From an uncultured Candidatus Competibacteraceae bacterium (GTDB lineage: Bacteria; Pseudomonadota; Gammaproteobacteria; Competibacterales; Competibacteraceae), in the NCBI GenBank assembly GCA_937960715.1, contig CALGOO010000026.1, positions 1 to 14,171 of the forward strand: DNA of 14,171 nt. Reading direction: 5' to 3'. Within the stretch, counting starts at the first letter, position 1, and every line of letters begins with the position of its first letter. Positions 5,731-12,876 of the stretch are shown here, one piece after another. The notes below the pieces were generated by a model. The model was not told the origin of the DNA. It saw only the letters and a list, made by a program, of their open reading frames with translations, and made no database searches. The position numbers and the translations under genes were made by a program.

Positions 5731-7302
5731 GTGAACTTCCGAATGCTGCTGAGTCTTGCGTTGCTGGTGGGCCTCTGGGCGGGCCCGGTGGCGAGCTTTG
5801 GCGGACCCAACGCGCCCGAAGCCGCCGAAGCCGCGACCCCGCCGCCCAAGCGCTTCAACTTCGCCGACGTCCGCCGCCGCGCCGAGGTGCTGGCCTCGCA
5901 ACCCTTCCAAACGACCAGTAACACGCTGCCCGATTTTCTCCAGAATCTGGATTACGACCAGTATCGCGACATCCGCTTCCGGGCCGAAAGGAGCCTGTGG
6001 CGCGCGGAAGGGCTGCCGTTCGAAATCCAGTTCGCGCCGCTTGGATTCTTTTTTTCCGAACCGGTGATCATCAACGTGGTCGTCGAAGGCGCGGGCAAAC
6101 CGGTGGAATACGCCAGCGACTTGTTCGATTACGGCAAGAACCCGGTGCCCGACAACCTGCCCAAGGACCTTGGGTTCGCCGGCTTCAAGGTTCTGTACCC
6201 GCTGCACACCGACAGCCATTACGACGAAGTCGCGGTGTTCCTGGGCGCGAGCTACTTTCGCGCGGTTGGCCAGAAGCAGAATTACGGCCTCTCGGCCCGA
6301 GGCCTGGCCGTGGACACCGGCCTGCCCAAGCCTGAGGAATTCCCTCGTTTCCGCGAGTTTTGGCTGGAAAAACCCGCCAAGGACGCCACCGAGCTGACCG
6401 TCCACGCCCTGATGGACAGCCGGAGCCTGACCGGCGCCTATCGTTTCGTCATCAAGCCGGGCGTGGCCACTCAGATCGAGGTCAAGGCCAGTCTGTTCGT
6501 CCGCGACAAGGCGCAGGTGCAGAAACTCGGCGTGGCGCCGCTGACCAGCATGTTCTATCACGGCGCGATGAACGAGCGGTTCTTCGACGACTTTCGCCCC
6601 CAGGTGCATGATTCCGATGGCCTGTTGATGCTCACCGGCAACGGCGAATGGATCTGGCGACCGCTGAACAACCCCACCCGTCTGCGCATCAGCGCCTACC
6701 AGGACAACAACCCGCGCGGCTTCGGCCTGTTGCAGCGCGACCGCGATTTCGACAACTACCAGGACCTGGAGGCCCACTATCATATTCGGCCCAGCATTTG
6801 GGTCGAGCCGCAGGGCGACTGGGGCAAGGGTTCGGTGCAGTTGATCGAAATTCCCAGCACGGCCGAACGCTACGACAATATCGCCGCCTTCTGGACCCCC
6901 GAGAAACCGGTCGAGGCGGGCCAGAAGCTGGAATTCAGCTACCGGCTGTCCTTCTTCCTCGATCTGCCGAACCTGTCGTCGGGCGGTCGAACCTTGGCCA
7001 GCCGGGTCGGCGCGGGCGGCGCGGGCGATTTGCAGGCCGAGCGACGGCGGTTCGTCATCGATTTCGGCGGCGACAATCTGGCCAGGCTGACGGACGATGC
7101 CCCCGTGGAAGGGGTGGTCAGCGGTTCGACCGGCCAGATTCAGCACGTGGTGGTGCATAAGAACCCGCAAACCCATGGCTGGCGCCTGTCGTTCGAATTG
7201 CTGCCGCAAGGCGATGCCCCCTCGGAACTGCGCGGTTTCCTCAAGCTGGGCAACGATGTCCTGACCGAAACCTGGAGCTATCAGTGGACCGCAACAAGGT
7301 AA
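5731..7302 (+). CDS. opgG: Periplasmic glucan biosynthesis protein OpgG (MdoG)
   Basis: A 523-residue exported protein (E. coli OpgG 511), required for making osmoregulated periplasmic glucans. Residues 1-22 look like a signal peptide: Arg4, then a Leu/Ala-rich core and PVAS around the cleavage point. An Ala/Pro linker follows, and then the beta-sandwich family fold starting at FNFADVRRRAEVLASQPF. The most conserved block, RDRDFDNYQDLEAHYHIRP (336-354) with WVEPQGDWGKG after it, is the OpgG/OpgD signature. Relatives OpgD and OpgG have been linked to beta-1,2-glucan cleavage (GH186), so a processing role is possible. The start is GTG at 5731, with GGAG at 5717-5720 ten bases upstream; an ATG at 5743 would shorten the signal peptide. 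The 3' end overlaps the next gene by 19 bases. OpgG rather than OpgD is favoured by the neighbouring opgH and the Sec-type signal without a twin-arginine motif. Confidence 0.95.
   Translation: MNFRMLLSLALLVGLWAGPVASFGGPNAPEAAEAATPPPKRFNFADVRRRAEVLASQPFQTTSNTLPDFLQNLDYDQYRDIRFRAERSLWRAEGLPFEIQFAPLGFFFSEPVIINVVVEGAGKPVEYASDLFDYGKNPVPDNLPKDLGFAGFKVLYPLHTDSHYDEVAVFLGASYFRAVGQKQNYGLSARGLAVDTGLPKPEEFPRFREFWLEKPAKDATELTVHALMDSRSLTGAYRFVIKPGVATQIEVKASLFVRDKAQVQKLGVAPLTSMFYHGAMNERFFDDFRPQVHDSDGLLMLTGNGEWIWRPLNNPTRLRISAYQDNNPRGFGLLQRDRDFDNYQDLEAHYHIRPSIWVEPQGDWGKGSVQLIEIPSTAERYDNIAAFWTPEKPVEAGQKLEFSYRLSFFLDLPNLSSGGRTLASRVGAGGAGDLQAERRRFVIDFGGDNLARLTDDAPVEGVVSGSTGQIQHVVVHKNPQTHGWRLSFELLPQGDAPSELRGFLKLGNDVLTETWSYQWTATR
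7274..7277 (+). promoter_or_regulatory. Ribosome site inside opgG for the small downstream gene
   Basis: GGAG lies six bases before the GTG at 7284, inside the last codons of opgG. This is the usual spacing and supports that GTG as a real start. Translation would reinitiate or be coupled as ribosomes finish opgG at 7302. Confidence 0.5.
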
Positions 7303-7790
7303 GCGTTGCGGAGCCGTATCTGCCGCCGGCGCCGCCGACGCCTTCCAGCGAATTCGTGTTTGCTCGTCTCGGCGCCTACTGGCGGGCGCTGGGAGTCAGC
7401 GACCCGGATCAGATCGCGGCACTGAGCGAGCAGGCGCTGCGTCGCGCCGCCGAGTCGCCGGAAGCGCCGGGACTGGATGCGGTGGCGCGGGCGCTGGTTG
7501 CCGCCGGCGAACTGTTGGACGATTGGCTGGCGCGGGCGTTCGATCTGCCCCGATCGCCGCGGGAACTGGCGGCGGCGCGCGCCGCGCTGTTGAGCGGCGC
7601 CGCGCCGAACTGGCCGGCGGCGCTGTTCGCCGCGCCCGGCGAGGCCGACACCGTGCTGGACGCCCTGCGCGCCGCCCGCGCCGAGCCCGCGCCGGCGCCC
7701 AGTCCCGGCGCCATGCCGGCGCAACGCATCGAGTTGTTCGGGTCGCTGGATTCACTGCGCCGGCTGTGGCGTTCGGAACCCCGCGACTGA
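7284..7790 (+). CDS. Unrecognised soluble Ala/Pro-rich protein encoded between opgG and opgH
   Basis: A 168-residue protein that I do not recognise. It has no signal peptide and no membrane segment. After a Pro-rich start (PYLPPAPPTPS, residues 12-22) there is a helical region (about 26-118) rich in Ala, Leu, Arg and Glu, then an Ala/Pro linker (about 131-143) and a C-terminal amphipathic stretch, FGSLDSLRRLWRSEPRD. It is real by context: it overlaps opgG by 19 bases, has GGAG before its GTG, is followed by opgH after 31 bases, and its codons show the G/C third-position bias of the neighbours. E. coli OpgH carries a cytoplasmic N-terminal region of comparable size that is absent from the OpgH here. 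The present protein could be that region detached, or a separate partner. Direct homology could not be shown by eye. Confidence 0.7.
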   Translation: MDRNKVSVAEPYLPPAPPTPSSEFVFARLGAYWRALGVSDPDQIAALSEQALRRAAESPEAPGLDAVARALVAAGELLDDWLARAFDLPRSPRELAAARAALLSGAAPNWPAALFAAPGEADTVLDALRAARAEPAPAPSPGAMPAQRIELFGSLDSLRRLWRSEPRD

Positions 7791-7821
7791 AATCGTCGAT
7801 TCCCCCTCTCCTGGAAAGGTC

Positions 7822-9897
7822 ATGACCCAAACCGTTCAACCCTCGACCATGGGGCACACCCTCCGGCGGATGGTGTTTTTCCTGCTCGTGATCCTGACCA
7901 CTCTGAGCGCGATGGGCCTGATGGTCAGCGTATTCCAGACCGATGGTCTCAGCCCGATGGAACTCATCCTGCTGGTCCTGTACGCAATCCTGTTTTCCTG
8001 GATCTGCATCGCGTTCTGGACGGCGTTCATGGGCTTCTTCGTGATCCTGACCGGCCGCGACCGCTGGGCGATCTCGCGCCAATCGGGACCGGCGCCCGAT
8101 CCCGCCGCGCCAAAGCCGCGCACCGCGATCCTGATGCCGATCTACAACGAGGATTCGGAACGGGTGTTCGCCGGCCTGCGCGCCATTCACCAGTCCCTGG
8201 TCGACACGGGCCAACTCGGCGACTTCGATTTCTTCGTGCTCAGCGACACCCGCGATCCGGAGGTTTGGGTCGAGGAGGAATTGCGCTGGCAGGACATGGT
8301 GCGGGCGCTGGACGGCAAGGGACGGATCTTCTATCGCAACCGACCGGAAAACACCAGCCGCAAGAGCGGTAATTTGGAAGACTTTTGCACCCGCTGGGGC
8401 GGTCACTACCGCTACATGATCGTGTTGGACGCCGACAGCATCATGAAGGGCGAAACCCTGGTCGAGATGACGCGGATCATGGAACGCCACCCCCGAGTGG
8501 CGTTATTGCAAACCCCCCCGGTGCCGATCAACCGTGAATCGCTGTTCGCCCGCATCCTGCAATTCGCCGGCAGCCTGTACGGGCGGATGTTCACCGCCGG
8601 GCTGAATTACTGGCAGTTGGGCGAGAGCAACTACTGGGGCCACAACGCCATCATCAGGATTCAACCGTTTCTCGATCACTGCGGCCTGCCCAAGCTGCCG
8701 GGGCGCGAGCCGTTTGGCGGCGACATCCTGAGCCACGACTTCGTCGAGGCGGCGCTGTTGCGGCGGGCGGGCTGGGAGGTGTGGCTGGCCTACGATCTGG
8801 AAGGCAGCTACGAGGAAATCCCGCCGACCCTGATCGACTACGCCAAGCGCGACCGCCGCTGGTGCCAGGGCAACCTTCAGCATCTGCGGCTGGCGCTGTC
8901 GGGTGGGTTCAACGCCTTGAGTCGGCTACACTTCCTGATGGGCGTCATGTCCTACGCCGCCTCGCCGCTGTGGCTGCTGTTCCTGCTCGCCACTGGAATC
9001 GATGCCTATTTCCAGACCCGGCACGAACCGGTGTACTTCTTTGGCGAGAACTGGGCGCCGGTGTGGCCGGTGTCGTTCGCCGTGGAAATGACCACCGTCC
9101 TGCTGGTCACGCTGACCATGCTGTTCCTGCCCAAGGGCTTGGCCCTGTTGCTTCTGCTCAAGGATGGCCGGCTGCGCCGCGCCCACGGGGGGATGATGAA
9201 AGCCACCCTGAGCGTGGCCCTGGAGACGCTGTTCTCGGTGCTGACCGCGCCAGTGCTGATGCTGTTTCAGACCAAGTTCGTGCTGGCCATCCTGCTGCGG
9301 CGCGCCGTCGGCTGGCCGCCGCAACAGCGCGGCGACCATATGACCAGCTTGCGGGAAGCGGCGCTGACCCACGGCGTGCAAACCCTGATCGGCCTCGTCG
9401 CCGGCGTCCTGAGCTATCAGTACGTGCCGGCGTTCTTCTGGTGGTTCATTCCGGTACTGGTGGGGCTGGTGCTGGCCATCCCGGTCTCCATGCTGTCCAG
9501 CAGTATCGCCCTGGGGCGCCAGGCGCGGGAACTGGGCCTGTTCCTGACCCCGGAGGAAACCGAACCGCCGGTGGTGCTGGATTATCTGGCGGAAAATCTG
9601 GAGGAGGACGAGCCGGTCCTGCCGGTGCTGCGGGAGAGGCCCGCCAGCCGCTTCGTCCAGGCGCTGACCGATCCTTACGTCAACGCGCTGCATCTGTCGC
9701 TGCTACCGCCGCGCGAGCCGCCGGGCAAGCGCCGGCGGCATTACCTCGAAGGCTTGATCCACCAGTTGGAGGAGGAGGGACCGGACAGTCTGAGCGCCGC
9801 GCAGAAACGCGACCTGATCTCGGACCCGGAGACGCTGGCGCGGTTGCACGCGCTGTTTTGGAGTCGACCGCCGGCGAACGCGGGGATGTTGCCGTAG
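7822..9897 (+). CDS. opgH: Glucans biosynthesis glucosyltransferase OpgH (MdoH), short form
   Basis: A 691-residue inner-membrane GT2 glycosyltransferase that polymerises the beta-1,2-glucan backbone from UDP-glucose and passes it to the periplasm. Membrane helices lie at about 17-39 and 48-78. The cytoplasmic catalytic domain follows, with ILMPIYNED (103-111), SDTRD (141-145), the metal-binding DAD (203-205), SHDFVEA (304-310) and RDRRWCQGN (343-351). Several C-terminal helices (roughly 365-555) and a soluble tail complete it. E. coli OpgH is 847 residues; most of the difference is a missing cytoplasmic N-terminal region of about 130 residues. In E. coli that region mediates FtsZ inhibition in response to UDP-glucose. 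A GGAAAGG ribosome site directly precedes the ATG at 7822, so the short start is genuine. The frame differs from that of the preceding small gene, so a simple fusion is not broken here by one stop codon. Confidence 0.94.
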   Translation: MTQTVQPSTMGHTLRRMVFFLLVILTTLSAMGLMVSVFQTDGLSPMELILLVLYAILFSWICIAFWTAFMGFFVILTGRDRWAISRQSGPAPDPAAPKPRTAILMPIYNEDSERVFAGLRAIHQSLVDTGQLGDFDFFVLSDTRDPEVWVEEELRWQDMVRALDGKGRIFYRNRPENTSRKSGNLEDFCTRWGGHYRYMIVLDADSIMKGETLVEMTRIMERHPRVALLQTPPVPINRESLFARILQFAGSLYGRMFTAGLNYWQLGESNYWGHNAIIRIQPFLDHCGLPKLPGREPFGGDILSHDFVEAALLRRAGWEVWLAYDLEGSYEEIPPTLIDYAKRDRRWCQGNLQHLRLALSGGFNALSRLHFLMGVMSYAASPLWLLFLLATGIDAYFQTRHEPVYFFGENWAPVWPVSFAVEMTTVLLVTLTMLFLPKGLALLLLLKDGRLRRAHGGMMKATLSVALETLFSVLTAPVLMLFQTKFVLAILLRRAVGWPPQQRGDHMTSLREAALTHGVQTLIGLVAGVLSYQYVPAFFWWFIPVLVGLVLAIPVSMLSSSIALGRQARELGLFLTPEETEPPVVLDYLAENLEEDEPVLPVLRERPASRFVQALTDPYVNALHLSLLPPREPPGKRRRHYLEGLIHQLEEEGPDSLSAAQKRDLISDPETLARLHALFWSRPPANAGMLP

Positions 9898-9903
9898 CGG
9901 CAA
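9889..9903 (+). terminator. Small hairpin centred on the opgH stop codon; possible weak terminator
   Basis: TTGCCG (9889-9894) and CGGCAA (9898-9903) form a perfect 6-bp inverted repeat whose three-base loop is exactly the TAG stop. A G-U pair (G9888/T9904) could add a seventh pair in RNA. The following bases, TTCTCTCC, are only partly T-rich, so termination strength is doubtful. An mRNA-end or translation-termination role is possible. Confidence 0.3.
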
Positions 9904-9999
9904 TTCTCTCCACGAGAAATTCTGGAATCAGGTAAGCTGAAAACGCGAACGCTTTTCGCCGATCCCATACCCTGACCCGCCACCAGAGGACCCCAACCC

Positions 10000-10500
10000 A
10001 TGGCGACCCTGACCTTCAAAGGCAAACCGATCAATACCAACGGCGCTCCGCCCACCGTCGGCGCAATCGCTCCCGACTTCAAGCTGGTCACCGCCAGCCT
10101 CGGCGACGCCACCCTGGCCGATTTCGTCGGCAAGAAGAAATTGCTGAACATCGTGCCCAGCCTCGATACCCCGGTGTGCGCGCTGTCCACCCGCAAATTC
10201 AACGAACACGCCAAGGCCCATTCCGACACCGTGATTCTGATCATCTCCGCCGATCTGCCGTTCGCCCAGAAGCGCTTTTGCGGCAATGAGGGGCTGAACA
10301 ATGTCGTCACCCTGTCGATGATGCGCTCGCGCAAATTCGCCAAGGATTACGGCGTCCTGCTGGAAGACGGACCGCTGGCCGGATTGACCGCCCGCGCCGT
10401 GGTGGTGCTGGACGAAACCAACGTGGTGCGCCACGTCGAACTGGTCCCGGAAATCGCCCAGGAACCGGACTACGAAGCGGCGTTGGCGGCGCTGGGATAA
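10000..10500 (+). CDS. tpx: Thiol peroxidase (atypical 2-Cys peroxiredoxin Tpx)
   Basis: A 166-residue thioredoxin-fold peroxidase (E. coli Tpx 168), reducing alkyl and lipid hydroperoxides with electrons from thioredoxin. The peroxidatic Cys60 lies in VPSLDTPVC, with its partner Thr57. The resolving Cys94 lies in KRFCGNEG, the Tpx-type position in helix 3. Arg132 in LTARAVVVLDE completes the active-site triad. The N-terminus (KGKPINTNGAPPTVGAIAPDF) is the family beta-hairpin. The ATG is preceded by AGAGGA (9985-9990) nine bases upstream. A 102-base gap separates it from opgH, so it probably has its own promoter, but I found no convincing one: only TAAGCT at 9933-9938, without a -35. No OxyR-like site was evident. 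Confidence 0.97.
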   Translation: MATLTFKGKPINTNGAPPTVGAIAPDFKLVTASLGDATLADFVGKKKLLNIVPSLDTPVCALSTRKFNEHAKAHSDTVILIISADLPFAQKRFCGNEGLNNVVTLSMMRSRKFAKDYGVLLEDGPLAGLTARAVVVLDETNVVRHVELVPEIAQEPDYEAALAALG

Positions 10501-10524
10501 TCTAGTCCAATGGGGGCCGTGGCG

Positions 10525-11004
10525 ATGGACTGGAACCAAGTCTGCGATGATCCCGCGCTCAAGGATTTGCCCTATAAGATCGAACTCAATGAATGGGGCC
10601 AAATCCTCATGAGTCCCGCCAGCATCCGGCACGTTCTATTGCAAGAACGCATCGCCAGCATTCTCAAATCCTTGCTGGACCACGGCCGGGTTTTACGGGA
10701 GTTTCCCGTGATGACTTCGGAAAATGTCAAGGCGCCCGACGTGGTCTGGGTTTCCGATGAAATTCTCGCTCAAGTTTGGGATAAAACGGCGAGCCCTATT
10801 GCCCCGGAAATCTGCGTCGAAGTGATGTCGCCCGGCAATACCAAAGCGCAACAATTGCACAAAAAAGTGCTCTATTTCGACGCGGGCGCCCGAGAGGTCT
10901 GGATTTGCAGCGAGCAAGGCGACCTGGAGTTTTACGATGCGGCCGGAAAGCGGGAACAGTCCGCCATCGCTCCAAAATTTCCCGGTCGGGTAAAGCTCGA
11001 CTGA
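10525..11004 (+). CDS. Uma2-family (DUF820) restriction endonuclease-like protein
   Basis: A 159-residue protein of the PD-(D/E)XK superfamily branch called Uma2/DUF820. Seen: LPYKIELNEWGQILMSP (15-31), typical of the family N-terminus; Asp72 in KAPDVVWVS; Glu95 and Glu99 in PEICVEVMSPGN; and Lys113/Lys114 in LHKKVLYFDAGAREVWIC. These fit the acidic and lysine positions of the nuclease-like core. The cellular function of the family is unknown; it is abundant in cyanobacteria and some large proteobacterial genomes, usually as scattered single genes. The ATG at 10525 is preferred over one at 10510, because a GGGGG tract (10512-10516) then serves as ribosome site and homologues as I recall them start M-x-W. 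Codon use is visibly more A/T-rich than the flanking genes, which suggests later acquisition. It sits between tpx and gcvPB without a functional link to either. Confidence 0.85.
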   Translation: MDWNQVCDDPALKDLPYKIELNEWGQILMSPASIRHVLLQERIASILKSLLDHGRVLREFPVMTSENVKAPDVVWVSDEILAQVWDKTASPIAPEICVEVMSPGNTKAQQLHKKVLYFDAGAREVWICSEQGDLEFYDAAGKREQSAIAPKFPGRVKLD

Positions 11005-11040
11005 TCGCCTCGACGATTCCTCGAACCCTTGGTGCTTCTC

Positions 11041-12495
11041 ATGTTGATCTTCGACCAGTCTCGCCCTGGCCGCCGGGCGGTTGCCCCCGCCGCCGCGCCC
11101 GATGAGGCGCTGTCCGACATTCCCATGTCGTTGCGTCGCCCGCGTTCCGCGCCGCTGCCGGAAGTGTCGGAGCTTCAGGCGGTACGTCACTACACGCGGC
11201 TGTCGCAGAAGAATTTCTCCATCGATACCCATTTCTACCCGCTCGGCTCCTGCACCATGAAGTACAACCCGCGGGTCTGCCATCGGCTGGCCTCGCTGCC
11301 TGGCTTCCTCGCCCGCCATCCCTTGGCTCCGGAATCCGTCAGTCAGGGTTTTCTCGCCTGTCTGCACGAATTGCAGGAGATGTTGCGAGAGGTGACCGGG
11401 ATGCAAGCGGTCTCGCTGACGCCGATGGCCGGCGCGCAGGGCGAATTCGCGGGAATGGCGATGATCCGCGCCTATCATGTCGCCCAAGGCGACCACGCCC
11501 GCCGCGAAGTGCTGGTGCCCGACGCCGCCCATGGCACCAACCCCGCCACCGCCATCATGTGCGGCTTCACGGTCCGCGAAATTCCCACCGACGCCCACGG
11601 CGACGTTGATCTCGCCGCCCTGCGCCAGGCGGTGGGGCCGCAAACCGCTGGCTTGATGCTGACCAATCCTTCCACCCTGGGCGTGTTCGAGCGCCACATC
11701 GCCGCAATCGCCGAAATCGTCCACGCCGGCGGCGGCCTGCTTTATTACGACGGCGCCAATCTGAACGCCATTCTCGGCAAGGCCCGGCCTGGCGACATGG
11801 GCTTCGACGTGATGCACATGAACCTGCACAAGACCTTCGCCACCCCGCACGGCGGCGGCGGTCCCGGCGCGGGGCCGGTGGCGGCCAACGCCCGGCTGGA
11901 GCCGTTCCTGCCGGTTCCCCTGGTCGGCCGGGAGGGTGAACGTTACCGCTGGCTGAACGAGAGCGACCGGCCCCACAGCATCGGTCGGCTATCGGCGTTC
12001 ATGGGCAACGCCGGGGTGCTGTTGCGCGCCTACGTCTACGCCCGGTTGCTGGGCCGCGCCGGCATGAGTCGGGTCGCCGAATATTCCACCCTGAACGCCA
12101 ACTATCTGATGGCGGAACTGGCGCAAGCGGGTTTCGATCCCGCTTTCCCGCAACGACGGGCCAGCCACGAATTCATCGTTACCCTGAAGCGCCAGGCCAA
12201 GACGCTCGGCGTCACCGCGATGGATTTCGCCAAGCGGTTGCTCGATCTCGGCTTCCACGCCCCGACCACGTATTTTCCGCTGCTGGTGCCGGAGTGCTTG
12301 CTGATCGAACCGACCGAAACCGAGTGCAAGGAGGAGTTGGATGCATTCGTGGCGGCCATGGCGCAAATTCAGCGGGAAGCCGAAACCCACATCGACCAGG
12401 TCAAGGGTGCTCCCCACCATCGACCGGTGCGGCGCCTGGACGAGGTGCGGGCCGCTCGCGACATGGATCTGGCCTGGCGACCGGCCGAAGCCTGA
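11041..12495 (+). CDS. gcvPB: Glycine dehydrogenase (aminomethyl-transferring), subunit 2 (GcvPB)
   Basis: A 484-residue PLP enzyme, the C-terminal half of the split P-protein of the glycine cleavage system. With GcvPA it decarboxylates glycine and loads the aminomethyl group onto lipoyl-GcvH. Seen: THFYPLGSCTMKYNPR (63-78); TGMQAVSLTPMAGAQGE (119-135); AAHGTNPATA with His164; YYDGANLNA (235-243); and HMNLHKTFATPHGGGGPG (259-276), where Lys264 is the PLP Schiff-base lysine. ATG at 11041 is used rather than a TTG at 11029; GGTG at 11031-11034 is a weak ribosome site. gcvPA, gcvT and gcvH are not adjacent, since the upstream neighbours are Uma2 and tpx. dgkA follows after six bases and is probably cotranscribed. 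A full-length single-chain GcvP is excluded by the length and by the stop at 12493-12495. Confidence 0.96.
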   Translation: MLIFDQSRPGRRAVAPAAAPDEALSDIPMSLRRPRSAPLPEVSELQAVRHYTRLSQKNFSIDTHFYPLGSCTMKYNPRVCHRLASLPGFLARHPLAPESVSQGFLACLHELQEMLREVTGMQAVSLTPMAGAQGEFAGMAMIRAYHVAQGDHARREVLVPDAAHGTNPATAIMCGFTVREIPTDAHGDVDLAALRQAVGPQTAGLMLTNPSTLGVFERHIAAIAEIVHAGGGLLYYDGANLNAILGKARPGDMGFDVMHMNLHKTFATPHGGGGPGAGPVAANARLEPFLPVPLVGREGERYRWLNESDRPHSIGRLSAFMGNAGVLLRAYVYARLLGRAGMSRVAEYSTLNANYLMAELAQAGFDPAFPQRRASHEFIVTLKRQAKTLGVTAMDFAKRLLDLGFHAPTTYFPLLVPECLLIEPTETECKEELDAFVAAMAQIQREAETHIDQVKGAPHHRPVRRLDEVRAARDMDLAWRPAEA

Positions 12496-12501
12496 TCCAG
12501 G

Positions 12502-12864
12502 ATGGCTTTCCAAAACCATACCGGTTGGCGTCGACTGGTCAACGCCACCGGCTATTCCTGGGCGGGGCTGAAAGCGGCGTGGCGCAACGAGGAAGCGTTT
12601 CGGCAGGAGGCGCTGCTGTGCGCCGCGTTCGCGCCACTGGCGCTGTGGCTGGGCGATGGCGCGGTGGAGCGGGCGCTGTTGATCGGCAGTCTGTTGCTGG
12701 TCGTCATCGTCGAGTTGCTCAATACCGGCATCGAGGCGGCCATCGACCGCATCGGCCCGGAACGCCACGAACTGTCGGGCCGGGCCAAGGACATCGGCTC
12801 GGCGGCGGTGTTCGTGGCTCTGCTCAACGCCGCCGTGGTGTGGCTGCTGATTCTGTTCGCCTGA
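12502..12864 (+). CDS. dgkA: Diacylglycerol kinase (prokaryotic DgkA)
   Basis: A 120-residue trimeric inner-membrane kinase (E. coli 122), converting diacylglycerol to phosphatidic acid with ATP. An amphipathic N-terminal helix leads to three membrane helices, about residues 36-50, 56-76 and 97-118. The signature ELLNTGIEAAIDRIGPERHELSGRAKD starts at 71 and holds the catalytic Glu78, metal/ATP residues Glu71 and Asn74, and Asp82. Glu30 in WRNEEAF corresponds to the second metal-binding acid. The start lies six bases after gcvPB, with AGG immediately before the ATG, so translational coupling is likely. In E. coli DgkA clears diacylglycerol left when periplasmic glucans are phosphoglycerylated, which gives a loose functional link to opgGH nearby. 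It is convergent with trpE, with 12 bases between the stop codons. Confidence 0.96.
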   Translation: MAFQNHTGWRRLVNATGYSWAGLKAAWRNEEAFRQEALLCAAFAPLALWLGDGAVERALLIGSLLLVVIVELLNTGIEAAIDRIGPERHELSGRAKDIGSAAVFVALLNAAVVWLLILFA

Positions 12865-12876
12865 ACCGACGGCGCG

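Noticed and set aside
5523..5924. A 134-residue N-terminal extension of GabD
   Set aside because: GabD of the normal length starts at 5522 with a ribosome site. The extension runs through the tandem repeat and into opgG on the opposite strand.
5704..7209. A 501-codon minus-strand open frame opposite opgG
   Set aside because: It is the antisense mirror of opgG codons; no motif, and OpgG is unambiguous.
7284..9897. A full-length OpgH broken by a frameshift into 7284-7790 and 7822-9897
   Set aside because: Both parts have their own start and ribosome site, with a 31-base gap between them. I could not see homology of the small protein to known OpgH N-termini, so a sequencing or mutational frameshift is not supported, although an ancestral split remains possible.
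10693..11976. A 427-codon minus-strand open frame opposite Uma2 and gcvPB
   Set aside because: It crosses two real genes in antisense and has a Gly/His/Gln-rich shadow composition.
12865..12876. Bidirectional terminator between dgkA and trpE
   Set aside because: The gap is 12 bases. Only a 4-bp inverted match (ACGG/CCGT) is seen around it, with no T tract.
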